A stretch of DNA of 64,000 nt from positions 14,384,001 through 14,448,000 of the forward strand of contig NC_057764.1 in NCBI RefSeq assembly GCF_010389155.1, given 5' to 3'. The translations under genes were made by a program, and so were the position numbers. The DNA comes from Erigeron canadensis. Its lineage: Eukaryota; Streptophyta; Magnoliopsida; Asterales; Asteraceae. Shown piece by piece: positions 46,306-57,688 of the stretch. Within the stretch, counting starts at the first letter, position 1. Each line of letters opens with the position of its first letter. Below the pieces are notes generated by a model that saw only the letters and a program-made list of their open reading frames with translations, did not search any database and was not told the DNA's origin.

Positions 46306-46938
46306 CTAATCATCTTGAAGTTGATGAACATAATCAGTCCATGTCTTAGGCAGTGAGTCCAAAAACTTATCAACTAGCTCAGTTTGAGGATAAACAACCT
46401 CAAAGTATGACAACTCAGTGGTCAAATGACTGAATCGAATAATAATCTCGTCAAGAGATTCTCCTTTCAGTCCATTAACGGCTTCATACTGGCACTTCAG
46501 AAGCTTGATATGATTCTTCTTCAAAGTTACATCGCCCTCACAGTATCTTTCAAGAGCGTCCCATAAATCCTTTGAAGTAGTGTACTTTTTGAACAGATGT
46601 ACACTATCTTGAGGCAAGGCCATAGTAAGAGTGGACAATGCCTTTCCCTCAACAGCGTATCTTTTACGTTCTTCAATAGGCATATCAGCATAAGTATACC
46701 TACCGATCACTCCATTCTTCTCATATGAAGGCCAATCAAAACCTTGAGTTATCACAAGCCACATTTCCATGTCAGTGAGACGAATGTAGTCTTTAAAACG
46801 TCTCTTCCACATCCAATAAATTTCCATACGGAAAAGCTTTGGAGGTGTATTACCCCGACCAACCTCATGATCATGCATGATCATCTGGCTGATAAGTAGG
46901 GCATTAGGTGAGTTTGCGGCAGCTGGTATAGACGTCAT
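46306..46938 (-). pseudogene. F gag N-terminal domain (UBN2-type)
   Basis: 210 codons from an ATG at 46938. Pattern PPKLFRMEIYWMWKRRFKDY, then LWDALERYCEGD and FLDSLPKTWTDYVHQL typifies the copia Gag (UBN2/DUF4219) fold. A stop at 46305 ends it; the frame continues in the next block. Confidence 0.88.
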
Positions 46939-47080
46939 TTTGAATCTTTTGAATTCAGATAAAACGAAATACTAAGTTTGTGTGGCACGAAGGACACGAG
47001 GCACGAAGCACGAAGTCACGTGGCACGAAGCTGTATGACTTCCACGAAGTACACATCGCACGAAGCACGAAGTATACGAA
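46939..47080 (-). other. F residual leader with CACGAAG repeats
   Basis: The leader is only ~140 bp. CACGAAG occurs about seven times in 47000-47070. The usual TGGTATCAGAGC PBS is absent, and the end of the LTR is missing, so a deletion spanned the LTR end and PBS. Confidence 0.7.
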
Positions 47081-47627
47081 ACAAGGCTTGTGGTTCGTGT
47101 AGGAGATCACACGAAGGAACAAATAACCTTGACTCGTAAATTCGTGAATAACTCGAAAACAATTAACAAGGATTAACCTAATTCCGTAGATTAGGTCTTG
47201 TATTTATACTAGTTAAGTATTGGATCGTGTGGGCTTAGGCCTTAATTGCAGATTAGGCCCGAAACAATAAGTCAATCGACTGCCTCGTGCTGATGTCAGC
47301 ACGAGGTTGTTCCTACATGCTGATGACGTCAGCACGAGGGACGACCTTTGACTCTTTATTTAGCTTTGTTTGGCTCGTACATATCATCCAATCATCGTTT
47401 AAGTGTTCTACGACACTTATAAACCTTGATTCTATGTTCTTGTACCTGCAAAACAATATATAACACACAAGCACAATACAAAACATAAACAGATATAATA
47501 TTGAAGTTCAAACGTAATCATTAAATATCAACACAAGTTCTTATTTAAATGATTACAAACAAGTTCCTAAAAACATAAACGATAATCAAATCTATGTTGC
47601 GATTGTCACAACGAATTTGCATCTACA
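47081..47627 (-). repeat. 5' LTR of F, lacking ~136 bp at its inner end
   Basis: It matches 32851-33395 but the first ~136 bp of the left LTR (32715-32850) have no counterpart here. One of the paired palindromes is mutated to TGATGTCA (47291-47298); the other remains (47324-47331). Confidence 0.9.
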
Positions 47628-47632
47628 TCTGG

Positions 47633-48471
47633 GGAACATCAACTTTAGGTTTGAAAGACTCGGGTTTTGAGAAACATTTAGAAACCTCAACCTTGTTGGA
47701 AACACAATCAAGATCAGTCTGAATTGAGGTCTCAATGGTCTTAACAACATCACAACTAGTTTGCACAGGGGAATTCACAACTTCACATATAGGACAATTA
47801 GGTTGAGTGCAAACTTCAACAACTTCTTTAGATGGATTAGAAGAGACAATACAATGATTTTGACATTGAAAAGATTTGGTTTGTGTTTGCAATTCTATCT
47901 CAAGGTCAAAAAATTTCTTGGTCAAAGATGTTTCATTTGACTGAAATTGCAAACACTTGTCTTCAAGACACTTGATTTGAGCACATAAATTAGATCGTTC
48001 TTCTTCAGCTTTCTTCTCAAAAATGATGGACTTGTTTTGCAACTGATGGTTTTGCTCAGAAAACGTTTGTTGCAAAACAAGTTCTTTGATTTGACTGTCC
48101 AAATAAAACAAGTTCTTTGATTTGACTGTCCAAATGTTTTGATTGAGCTCTGTGAAAGAATTGTCCAACTCATTTGTTAATTTGAAAATCTTTGATTTTA
48201 AATGATCATTTTCTTTTTGAAGACTTTCCACGTTGGACAAAATGAGATCATTTGCAGATTTGAGCTCTTTGTTTTCAAATTTGAGTTGGTCAAAAGCAGA
48301 TGTATGACTCTCATGTTCCTTCCAAAGAATTCTGTATTTCTCGTATTTATCCGAAAACGCATGTAGCATTTGAATAAAACAAGCATGACCTCAAAAACAT
48401 GAACACTCTTGATTTTCATGAAGGTGATACGACTCAATGTTTGGTTTATACTTGAATGTTATGGTTGACAT
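47633..48471 (-). pseudogene. D coiled-coil gag-like ORF, N-terminal part
   Basis: An ATG at 48471 opens a short lead with a TGA near 48410. From 48369 the frame is open for ~245 codons of heptad-rich coiled coil (FENKELKSANDLILSNVES, LQKENDHLKSKIFKLTNEL), then a Cys/Pro/Ser stretch (CTQPNCPICEVV). It is cut by F at 47632, and the frame resumes at 32714. A 31-bp tandem duplication (48074-48135) lies in the coiled coil. No UBN2 gag domain or zinc knuckle is seen, which is unusual for a gag. Confidence 0.65.
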
Positions 48472-50417
48472 TTTGACAAAATAAAAAAAAATTGATTACA
48501 GATCAATAAAAGAACAACTCAAGACAAGAGCCTAAAAATTTAATCCAACCAACTAATAAAAATAGAAAATTTTGGCCCAAAAACTCCAGATATTAGCCCA
48601 ATTAAAAAAAACTGCCCGAATGTCTAATATCTAAACAAGGACAACGAACAATTTGAATTAACTAAAGGCTTTTGAATATGGACATACTCTTGTCTATGTT
48701 CACTTATTGACAATCACCAGGCATGTACTTATATTGACAACACGTTATCATTTTATCTCACAAATGTCTCTCTTTTTGCTTTTGATCATGCGTGTTCGTT
48801 TTAACACACACATATGATCTCCAATACATTTTAAACAAAGAACCACAAGTTGAAAAACACCGCTTTCAGTTTCTTATCTATTTTTAGTTGCCTGAAGTAA
48901 TGACCTCTAATGTTGGGACATTTTCTAGGATATCTGATCAAGAGTGATTAATAAGCAATACTAGAATGAACTGAATTACCCTCGACACAACCATGTCCAA
49001 TGTGAAAAGCAATTGTGTTGTTTGCCGAGCAATAAGCTCGGCAGATAGAAGAAATCAAGTTTTATGATTTGCAGAGAAATGAACTCTGTAAATGCGGGTT
49101 TTTCAACTTCAGAAAACACAAATCGGCAAATGGTGATATTTTGTCAAGTCTGCAAACACGAGAATTCAGCTGGGTCAGTCACTTTTGCAAACACAAGAAC
49201 ATCTGAGAAAATTCTAAGTCCAACTCGGCAAACAAGGTAAGTTGGACGATTTGACAGTGAGTTTTAAAAAATCAAGTCGACAAATACTTGATTTGGAATG
49301 TTAGTTAGCTCGGCAAACAGAAAAGATTACAACTTCTGCAAATGCAATGAATAGGGATCGATTTTTCCTGCTCGGCAAATGGCTAAGATTCAAGTTTGAC
49401 AAACACAATTTTCAAGTCGGCAAACACTTCGGCAAACAAGGGTTTTGATGGTGACTTCTGCAAACAAGGTAAAAGAGGTTAGCAAATGGCTATGAGTGTC
49501 ACCAAATTGAAGTCTGCAAGTGCATTAACTGAACTCAAGAACACGGCCGGAAAATGAATGATTTCCAAAAAACGGTGACTGGAAACTGCAACCACCTCGC
49601 TGGAAAACTCCAAAAACTGATATCTTGATCGTTACTTCAAATTTAAACATGTGATTACCACCAAGACACTTACAATCAAATCGCGAAGCAAACCTGCACA
49701 AACCCTACCCAACGCTAAGCAAAAATTATTTGATTTAAAGTTTGCCGGAATATCGCCAGAGAAATTAAAAGTACGATAACATTGTTGTTTCTTCGAGTTA
49801 CGACTTGAAATTTTCACCAAATTACTCAGTGATGAATCCCGCACAAACCCTACCCAACGATTTTCAGATCTAAAGTCACTAGAAAATGAGTCAACTCGTC
49901 GAAACTTGAGCTGACATCAAATGTTGACCAAAATGAAAATTTCAACCATAAGAATTATCAGAAAATGATGTCAAGTAAAATAGGATGAATTTCAGACTGA
50001 TTAGATGAAGAAACAGTGATGAAATCGACGAAAGAATGTTAAAGATGAAATGTTCTTCTTTTTCTCTTTATTGTTATTTTCTCTGCCCTTTTCCCTCTCT
50101 CCTTTTTTTTTAATATATATTCGATATAAACAATGAACAAACAAAAACAAAAACGAGATAGATACTATAGCTTCTATTACTTTTTAACAATATGCCGAGC
50201 ATAACAAATTCAATACAAAAGACATTCTAAATCTCCAAACTAATCACAAATTTAGCCAATTGAACTCTAACCCACACTTAATCAATAATCAGAATTACTA
50301 TTCAGCCTCGAAATCCATGATAACAAAATTTGCAGATTCAAACTAAACTCAAAATTTCTAAATTTTGAACAAAATCGGTTACGTATAAGTTTGTGGATCA
50401 CTCGGATACACCGATTA
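48472..50417 (-). other. D leader, ~1.9 kb, with TCGGCAAAC-type repeats
   Basis: Non-coding. About a dozen (C/T)(G/T)GCAAA(C/T) motifs occur between 49100 and 49530, several as full CGGCAAACA. GCACAAACCCTACCCAACG occurs twice (~49695 and ~49842). A poly-T/pyrimidine tract sits at 50050-50115. Confidence 0.6.
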
Positions 50418-50430
50418 TGCTCTGATACCA
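50418..50430 (-). promoter_or_regulatory. primer-binding site of D (initiator tRNA-Met)
   Basis: Minus-strand TGGTATCAGAGCA, an exact match to the usual copia primer site, two bases inside the 5' LTR. Confidence 0.92.
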
Positions 50431-50432
50431 AA

Positions 50433-50694
50433 TGTAATGAATAAACTTGAGCTTAATTGAAGGTTTAATGGTGGATTTAGGGTTATGTGTGAGTTTGAGT
50501 GTGTGTGGGAGTTAGGAGGTTGAAGATAAATTTAGAAAGAGAAAGTAACTTAGAGAAAAGTTGTTATGGGATTATGATTAAAGGCTTATACAAAATAACT
50601 AAGGAAGAGGTATTTATACATTTCATCTACTTAACACTAAAACCCCTTCCACAATAACTAATTTACAATTTAACACCATTTTATAATTCTAACA
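50433..50694 (-). repeat. 5' LTR of D (262 bp)
   Basis: TGTAATGAATAAA to AATTCTAACA on the + strand; TSD CAACC follows. Confidence 0.92.
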
Positions 50695-50919
50695 CAACCA
50701 TTTAATTTTAAACATATCAAGATAATTATTTACTCCCTTCACCTAAACTAATGATCCTTTGAACAACCAAATACAATGATCATCCTCAAACAACTTCTAA
50801 AAATCAAATTCTACCTAAACCTTGAACTCTATCTATCAATCATTTAATCATTTCTCCCCTTTATGATGAATATGTGAAACGTATTCATCATACAATAATG
50901 ATTGATACCATAACCCGTA

Positions 50920-51885
50920 TGTTAGGTCCAGTTTTGGCTATAAACTGGAGCTCTCCAGCTGCATCTTGAGAGCATGAAGAATTGTCCAAAATATTAGAAG
51001 TCCAGTTGCATTGTACAGTTTAAGCAACTGATGACTTCCTCCAGTTAAGATTAGAAGACATAAATCTGAAGACCTTCAAGTTGAAGTCAAAGACAACAAG
51101 TGGAAGAAAGGAAATGGCAATGGCAGCGAAGCCCAGTTGACATTTCACCAGATCAATCAACTGGAGATCCTTCAGTGTAAATGTCTTTACAAAGCTTTAC
51201 ACTGATTACGAGGAGGACCTTTTACACTACATCCTTTTAACCGGACAATAATCTTATATGTGGATAAAAGTGCAAAGATGTAGAGTGGTTGAATAAAGTA
51301 ACCTTTTGTCTTACTTTATTTAGCACACACAAAGGATTATTTACTAATACTTTTGTGTGTTGTCAACCATATTTGTACGTCGAAGTTGAGATCCCAATGC
51401 TCATACTTCGACTATAAATAGAGGTCCTTGCCCAAGCATTTCAACAACTTTGCAAACACATACATTCTGCAATATTCTTGTGCAATATTCTCTCAATCGC
51501 AAAAAGAAACATTTCACAACTTTAAGTGTTTCGATTGTTAGGAGAATTTCCAAGTATAGATCAGTTGTATTTCATAGGTTGTTAGGATATTTACATCTTT
51601 GTATTATCTTGGTTCCGCAATAACCTTGTATTTTATTTAACAATCAATAAATAAAATACACTTGAAAATTACATATTATCTCACCAATTTTAAATATTTG
51701 TCATTCTTTTATTGCTTTGTATTTACTTATTCCGACTGTCACCTTAATAAGTAACTTTCCAGTTAACCTGGTACACAATCACTCTAAACTGGCCACGTCC
51801 AGATTAAGTGATTGTGTTGCAAAGTACACTCACCATTGACATAAAGGTGTCTTCAGCACTCATCTAGTAATAGTTGGGACTTACA
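50920..51885 (+). repeat. 5' LTR of E (966 bp)
   Basis: TATAAATA at 51413-51420 is the probable promoter TATA box, followed by GAGG and a leader. CAGTT/CCAGTT motifs are frequent at both ends. Confidence 0.93.
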
Positions 51886-51887
51886 AG

Positions 51888-51900
51888 TGGTATCAGAGCA
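51888..51900 (+). promoter_or_regulatory. primer-binding site of E (initiator tRNA-Met)
   Basis: TGGTATCAGAGCA, exact, two bases inside the LTR. Confidence 0.95.
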
Positions 51901-51942
51901 AGCAGGTTGAATTGTTTCAATTCTATAACCTAGGTCTGCTTG

Positions 51943-53181
51943 ATGGCTGCTGAAGGTGAGAATGAATCTGGTCCCCAAAATGAAACTAATCCTAATCCTA
52001 ACATTAATGTTACAACTCCTTTGAACACCAACCCTCCTCCTCCTCCTCCTACTCCTGGAGCTAGCCATGTCCATGTACACTATTCCAATACTCCAGTTCC
52101 CAAATTCGATGGGAATGGTGAGACCTTTGGTACATGGAAAGCTAGAATGCTCTTGCATTTTGGTGGGATAGAGAGGTATATGTTGAAAATCCTCAAGGAT
52201 GGACCATATATACCCATGTCCAGTGGTGTTAGCCCTCTTCTTGACCCAACTAGGAGAAGAGGTACCAGGGAAAAGTCTGAGGAACATTGGTCAGATGAAG
52301 ATCGCAGGCTGGTTGATCTTGATACCAGACTGAAAAACATGATCCTTGCTGCTGTCCCTGAGGAACTAATTCCAACACTTGTGTTGTTTCCCAGTGCTAA
52401 ATCTATGTGGGATGAATTAGTTCTCCAGTTTGAAGGAGGAAATGACACCATTGTCACCAGAAAGGTTGCACTTAACAAGAAGTATGAATCCTTTTTTGCT
52501 CTTCCCAATGAAAGTTTAACTGGTACTTACACCAGATTTACTGGCCTAATTAATCAACTTAGAGGCTTGGGAGTGGAGAAGGATAAGGATATTCTTCTTG
52601 AGAAATTCTGTGATTTATTGCCATCCAAATGGGCACACATGGTTCTTGTCTTAAGACAAGGTAAGACCTTGCACAGCCATACTCTTGCTTCCCTTTATGG
52701 AGCCTTCAGATTCACTGAAGATAATGATGCTGCAAGGATATTGGCTGAGCAAGATGCTTTAAACCATGCTCAGAGTTCCAAGGTTGCCAACCTTACTAGG
52801 CAACCTTGTGTTGCTTTAATGTCTGCTGAGAATGTCCAGTTACATTATATGAAGCAGATGTTAAACAACTTACTGAACTCTGGCCTAACCACAAATCTAA
52901 GTAATGGTTGTGAGGAAACTGACGATGATGATCTGGTAGCCATGATTGCTAAAACCTTTAACAGGTTCAAGCATAAATCTAATCGATTTAATGGGTCCAA
53001 TAATGCTTTCAGTTCAAATTCTCTGGATAAGGCCAATCTTATCTGCTATAAGTGTAGTAAGAAAGGTCATTTCATGAAGGAATGCAGATCTAGTCAGATG
53101 AACAACCAAACTGGTCCTGTTGTCCCAAATTTTGCTAAAACTGATAATTATAAGGCCAAATACAAGAAACTTAAGGCCTAA
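51943..53181 (+). pseudogene. E gag: UBN2-type domain and zinc knuckle
   Basis: 412 codons from ATG 51943, ~43 bp after the PBS. Pro-rich N-terminus; VPKFDGNGETFGTWKARML opens the Gag fold; MWDELVLQFEG and LLPSKWAHMVLVL continue it. CCHC knuckle CYKCSKKGHFMKEC at residues ~368-381. A TAA at 53179 interrupts a frame that clearly runs on in the next feature. Gag forms the particle and binds element RNA. Confidence 0.9.
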
Positions 53182-54369
53182 ATTGCTCTCATGTCTCTTG
53201 AACAAGAAAAAGAGAAAGAAAAGAAGAAGTGCATGGCTCAAACTGAAGGGAAATGGGAACTCTCTGATGATTCATCTGATGATGAAGAAGAGATTAGAGA
53301 TGTGTGTTTCATGGCATTAGAAAATCAACAACCAGTGGTAAAAGATTATGTTGTTTCTGGAAGATGGATGGACATCATTTTAAAGAAGGTAAGAGATTAT
53401 AATGTTGAATTGGATACAGAACTAAAACTGGATATTGCTGAATCATTAAATGATGACCTGTTATTTGTTGAAACTATGAGAACTGACTGTGAAAGATACT
53501 TGGAAACTGTTTTAATTGAGTTTAACAACATGAAAGGTCAAATTAATGATTTGCAAAGTGTCCAGTTGGCTCTCAAAGAGTCAGATTTGAAAAATGAGGC
53601 ATTGGAAAGAGATAACCAAAAATTAAAATTTGATCTTGAAAAATAACACATGGTTATCAAATCTTGGGTACAAGCATCTGATAAAAATTATGACGCTTTT
53701 TCAAAAACCATTGATGCTCAAAAAACTGCCTGGAAATCTGGTGATCTTCAGATGGCAGCTGTTTTACCCACAATTCACCAGATGCCAGAATCAGTTAGAG
53801 TTGAGACTCCATATGACTCCTCTAACATTGCCAGATCTGAATCCATTGAGACCACCCCTGTTGAGGTCAAAAGTGGAGCCAAAAAGGCTAAAGCTCCAGT
53901 TAAAAGGGAAGTTGGTGATAATCCTTTACCTTAAAAGTCCAAAGAGACCAAGACTCCAATGACTCAAATTTTTGTTGAACCCAAGTCCAAGGTTCAGCAG
54001 CCTGAAGAAAACAACCTTTTGTTAAAACTGGAGAGTCAACTCCAAAATTTGTGTAGGCAAGTACGAAGTTGTACTGCCAGAATAAAAAATCTGGAAGGAG
54101 CTTCGTCTTCTTCAGTTGAAAAACAAGTTGTTAAAACTCCTCCATTGAAGCAAAAGCAAAAACAAAATCAATCTGCTCAAAAAGGAGCAAAATCTGGAAT
54201 AAAAAAGGAGGATGTTGTTGTTCCCATCAAACTAACTGTTTTTACTCCTGAAGCTGGAAATAATCCTCTAGTTCCAGCCTCCAGTTCCAACCCAAGTAGA
54301 TCTGCAGAGACTTCTCAAGAAAAGTCTGGTGGATCCATCAAGAAAAGATGGATTCACAAAAATAACTAA
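53182..54369 (+). pseudogene. E gag C-terminal coiled-coil extension
   Basis: Same frame as gag, with further in-frame stops at 53644 and 53932. It begins acidic (DDSSDDEEEIRDVCFMALE), then heptad-rich coiled coil (LNDDLLFVETMRTDCERYLE), then Lys/Pro/Ser-rich. Long coiled-coil tails are usual in SIRE gags. It ends before a frame change into protease. Confidence 0.75.
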
Positions 54370-54377
54370 TTATCTAC

Positions 54378-54935
54378 TTGGGTGTGCAGGGCGATCGAAA
54401 GAAGAATATCTGGTATCTGGACAGCGCTACTGGACGGACAATGACCGGATGTAAGCCCCAGCTGGAAGAGTTCACTGTCCAAGATGGACCGGCAGTGACA
54501 TTTGGTAATGATGGAAGTGGGAAAATTGAAGGATATGGTGTCATTGACAATGGACAGGTCCAGTTCACAAAAGTTGCATTTGTTAATGGTTTGAAATATA
54601 ACCTGATAAGTGTCAGTCAACTTTGTGATGATGGATATAAGGTGTTGTTCGATATTTCTCAAGGCACCATATTTAATAAGGATTGGAAAGTGGTGATGAT
54701 TGCACCACGGAAAGGGAATGTGTACATAATGGACATGGAACCAGCTCCAAAAGAGCATTGTTTCTATGCCATCTTAATTTCAAGAATATCAATAAGTTAT
54801 CTAGGAAACAACTGGTGGAAGGGATTCCTTTAATTTCCTTTAAAAAGGAAAAGCCATGTCCAGAGTGTGAGATGGGCAAAATGAAAAGGGCCAGTTTCAA
54901 GACCAGGCAAAACTTCAGTATCACTGAACCTCTTC
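54378..54935 (+). pseudogene. E protease and GAG-pre-integrase
   Basis: Frame 54378-54770: IWYLDSATGRTMTG stands where copia proteases have a DSGCSRHMTG-type site, so the residues after DS are altered and the enzyme is probably dead. YNLISVSQLCDDGY follows. A frameshift near 54760 moves homology to another frame ([30 protein letters not shown]), and a second shift near 54936 returns it. Confidence 0.8.
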
Positions 54936-57314
54936 ATGCTACATATGGACCTCTTTGGTCTAGTGAATGTTCAAATTAAAGCTGGTAAACGATACACTTT
55001 AGTTGTTGTTGATGAATACACCAGGTTTTGTTGGGTGGTATTCATCAGATCAAAAAGTGATGCACCTGGTGAAATCATCTCACTCATCAAAAGAATTGAA
55101 CTCAAATATACCAAGAAAGTGTGTCAGTTGCGTAGTGATAATGGTACTGAATTCATCAATAATGAATTAGAGTCATTTTGCACTGACACTGGCATTTCTC
55201 AAAACTTCTCTTCAGCTCGTTCTCCAGAGCAAAATGGTGTGGTTGAAAGGAAAAATCGCACATTGATTAAAGCTGCAAGAAGTATGTTATCTGAATCAGG
55301 TCTTCCTACAAGTTTTTGGGCAGAAGCAGTGTCTACAGCGTGTCATACCCAAAATCGGTCAGTTTATGTCAAGAGACATAGGAAGACTACCTGCGAAGTC
55401 CTCAGGAATCGTAAACCAAACATTGGATATTTTCATGTATTTGGCTGTCCAGTTTATATTTTAAACGATTCCAGTCAGTTAGGAAAATTTGATGCAAAAG
55501 CTGACGAAGGTGTTTTCGTGGGGTATTCTGATATAAGAAAGGCCACAATTCATGTCACATTCGATGAATCAAATGAAGCAATCAATAAAAGACCAAGCCT
55601 TGATTTATCTTCAGTTGACCCAGTTGATTTTGGTGTATCTGATCAAGTTTATCAATCAGTTTCTACACTAGAAGATGTTTCCAGTCACCAAGACCTGGAA
55701 CCAGTTGCAAATAAGAAAATCTCTAGTGATACTCCATTTTATCCCTCCATCAGTTTCAATTTACCACAGAAACTGGTGATTGGATCAGATGTTCGTGCCA
55801 CAACAACATCAGAACCAGTTCAGACTTCTCCAATTCCTCAAAATATGCCTTTATTTGAAGATAATCATGTCAACACGCCAGTTGACACTGATGAAGAAGT
55901 TGAAGTAGTTTGGGCTGATCCTTCTCCAGTTGCCACAATTGTTGAAGATCGTCAGGTGTCTTGCACTGATGTTGTGCAAAATCAACCTAGTCAATACACT
56001 AAATGGACAGTTGCTCATCCCATTGAGCAAATTATTGGAAATCCAGATAGTGGGGTTCAGAGTAGAAGAGCCACAAGTGAACAATGCTTGAACGTCACCT
56101 TCTTATCACTAATTGAACCGAAGAAGATTGATGAGGCTTTGGCAGATCCAAGCTGGGTTGAGGCTATGCAAGAAGAACTTAACCAGTTCGAAAGGAACAA
56201 TGTTTGGGAACTTGTTCCTTGTCCTCCAAGGTTAAAGAAAGAACCTATTGGAATGAGGTGGGTCTACCGAAACAAGATGGATGAAGATGGCAATGTTATC
56301 AGGAACAAAGCAAGATTAGTTGCCAAGGGTTATTGTCAAGTAGAAGGTGTTGATTTCGATGAAACTTTTGCTCCAGTTGCAAGACTTGAAGCCATCAGAA
56401 TTTTCTTGGCTTATGCTGCTCACTTGCAATTCAAAGTTTTCCAGATGGATGTCAAAAGTGCGTTCCTAAATGGAAAGTTGGAAGAAGAGGTGTATGTTAA
56501 GCAGACTCCAGGGTTCTTGAACGAAAAGCATCCTCACTGGGTATATAGACTAAACAAAGCTTTGTATGGTCTTCGTCAAGCCCCAAGAGCCTGGTATGAC
56601 ACTCTAACGAAACATCTTCTTAATAATGGTTTTCAAAGAGGTGCAATAGATAATACCTTGTTTATCTTGAAAGAAAAAGGTAATATCTTGCTGGTACAAA
56701 TTTATGTTGATGACATTATATTTGGGTCAACTGATGATGGAATATGTAAAAGGTTTTCAAAAATCATGTCTCAAGAATATGAGATGAGTTTAATGGGTGA
56801 ATTAACATTTTTCTTGGGTTTACAAATTAAACAAACCATGGATGGTATTTTTATTAACCAAGAAAAATATGTCAGAAATTTGTTAAGAAAATACAAATAT
56901 GATTCTATCCCATCGAAAACCACACTTATTTCAGCTCCATTGAATTTGGATTCTGACCCAAATGGTAAACTAGTGGACCAAAAGGAATATCGTGGAACGG
57001 TTGGTTCACTGATGTATTTAACTGCCAGTCGTCCAGATATAATGTTTGCAACATGTCTATGTGCCAGATTTCAGGCTAATCCTAAAGAATCACATTTGCA
57101 TGCTGTTAAACGCATTTTCAGGTACCTGAAAGGGTGCCCTAGCCTTGGTCTTTGGTATCCCAAAGGCTCAGGGTTAGATCTAATGGGTTATTCAGATTCA
57201 GATCATGCAGGTTGTAAGATTGATAGGGTTATTCAGATTCAGATCATGCAGGTTGTAGGATTGATAGAAAGTCTACAACTGGTGGTTGTCACTTCCTGGG
57301 GGGAAAACTGGTGA
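54936..57314 (+). pseudogene. E integrase, RT and first part of RNase H
   Basis: 792 open codons. Integrase D,D,E in [20 protein letters not shown] and [10 protein letters not shown] low-similarity linker (~residues 230-390) ends in [57 protein letters not shown], catalytic YVDDIIFGS (~residue 592). RNase H begins [11 protein letters not shown]. There a 41-bp tandem duplication (57185-57266) throws the frame, so the last ~20 codons are nonsense. Confidence 0.9.
57185..57266 (+). repeat. 41-bp tandem duplication in E RNase H
   Basis: GGGTTATTCAGATTCAGATC... occurs twice in direct tandem with one base difference (57217 region A versus G). 41 is not a multiple of three, so it causes the frameshift. 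Confidence 0.92.
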
Positions 57315-57688
57315 GTTGGACCAATAAGAAGCAGACTTCAGTCTCAATGACAACTGCTGAGGCAAAATACATTTCTGCGGCCAGTTGCTGTGCCCAGATT
57401 CTCTGGATCAAAAACCAGTTACTTGATTATGGTATGAAATACACAAGAACCCCAATCTTTTGTGACAACACCAGTGCAATTGCTATATCTCACAACCCAG
57501 TGATGCACTCGAAGACAAAGCATATTGACATCAGGTATCACTTCATTCGTGATCATGTTATGATAGGAGACATTGAAATACATTTCATCCCCACTGATAA
57601 ACTGTTAGCTGATGTTTTTACAAAACCTCTTCATGAGAAAACTTTTAAACATCTCATCAGTGAACTGGGTATGTTAAATCCTCATTAA
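57267..57688 (+). pseudogene. E RNase H C-terminal part
   Basis: Homology resumes in another frame (ATG 57311 is not a true start): TNKKQTSVSMTTAEAKYISA, CDNTSAIAISHNPVMH, KHIDIRYHFIRDHV, DVFTKPLHEK. Separated from the RT frame only by the duplication. Confidence 0.88.

Larger units (their letters stand above)
32715..47627 (-). mobile_element. Ty1/copia SIRE-type element 'F', 14.9 kb, decayed
   Basis: Target duplication TCTGG at 32710-32714 and 47628-47632; ends TGTAAGG...CATCTACA. Order on the minus strand: 5' LTR, gag, protease, integrase, RT-RNase H, 2.8-kb spacer with promoter-like module, accessory ORFs, PPT, 3' LTR. The size and the large accessory region are typical of SIRE/Maximus elements. 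Multiple stops and frameshifts plus loss of PBS mean it cannot act alone. It sits inside D's gag-like ORF. Confidence 0.9.
28961..50694 (-). mobile_element. non-autonomous LTR element 'D' carrying F and a LINE tail
   Basis: Perfect TSD CAACC (28956-28960 and 50695-50699); 263- and 262-bp LTRs; PBS identical to the initiator tRNA-Met complement; and PPT AAGGGGGAGAT. Without F it is ~6.8 kb. The only coding region is a coiled-coil gag-like ORF with no protease, integrase or RT found, so it probably moves using enzymes of a SIRE-like helper. LTR divergence by eye is about a dozen changes in 262 bp, more than F's, in keeping with F lying inside it. Confidence 0.9.
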
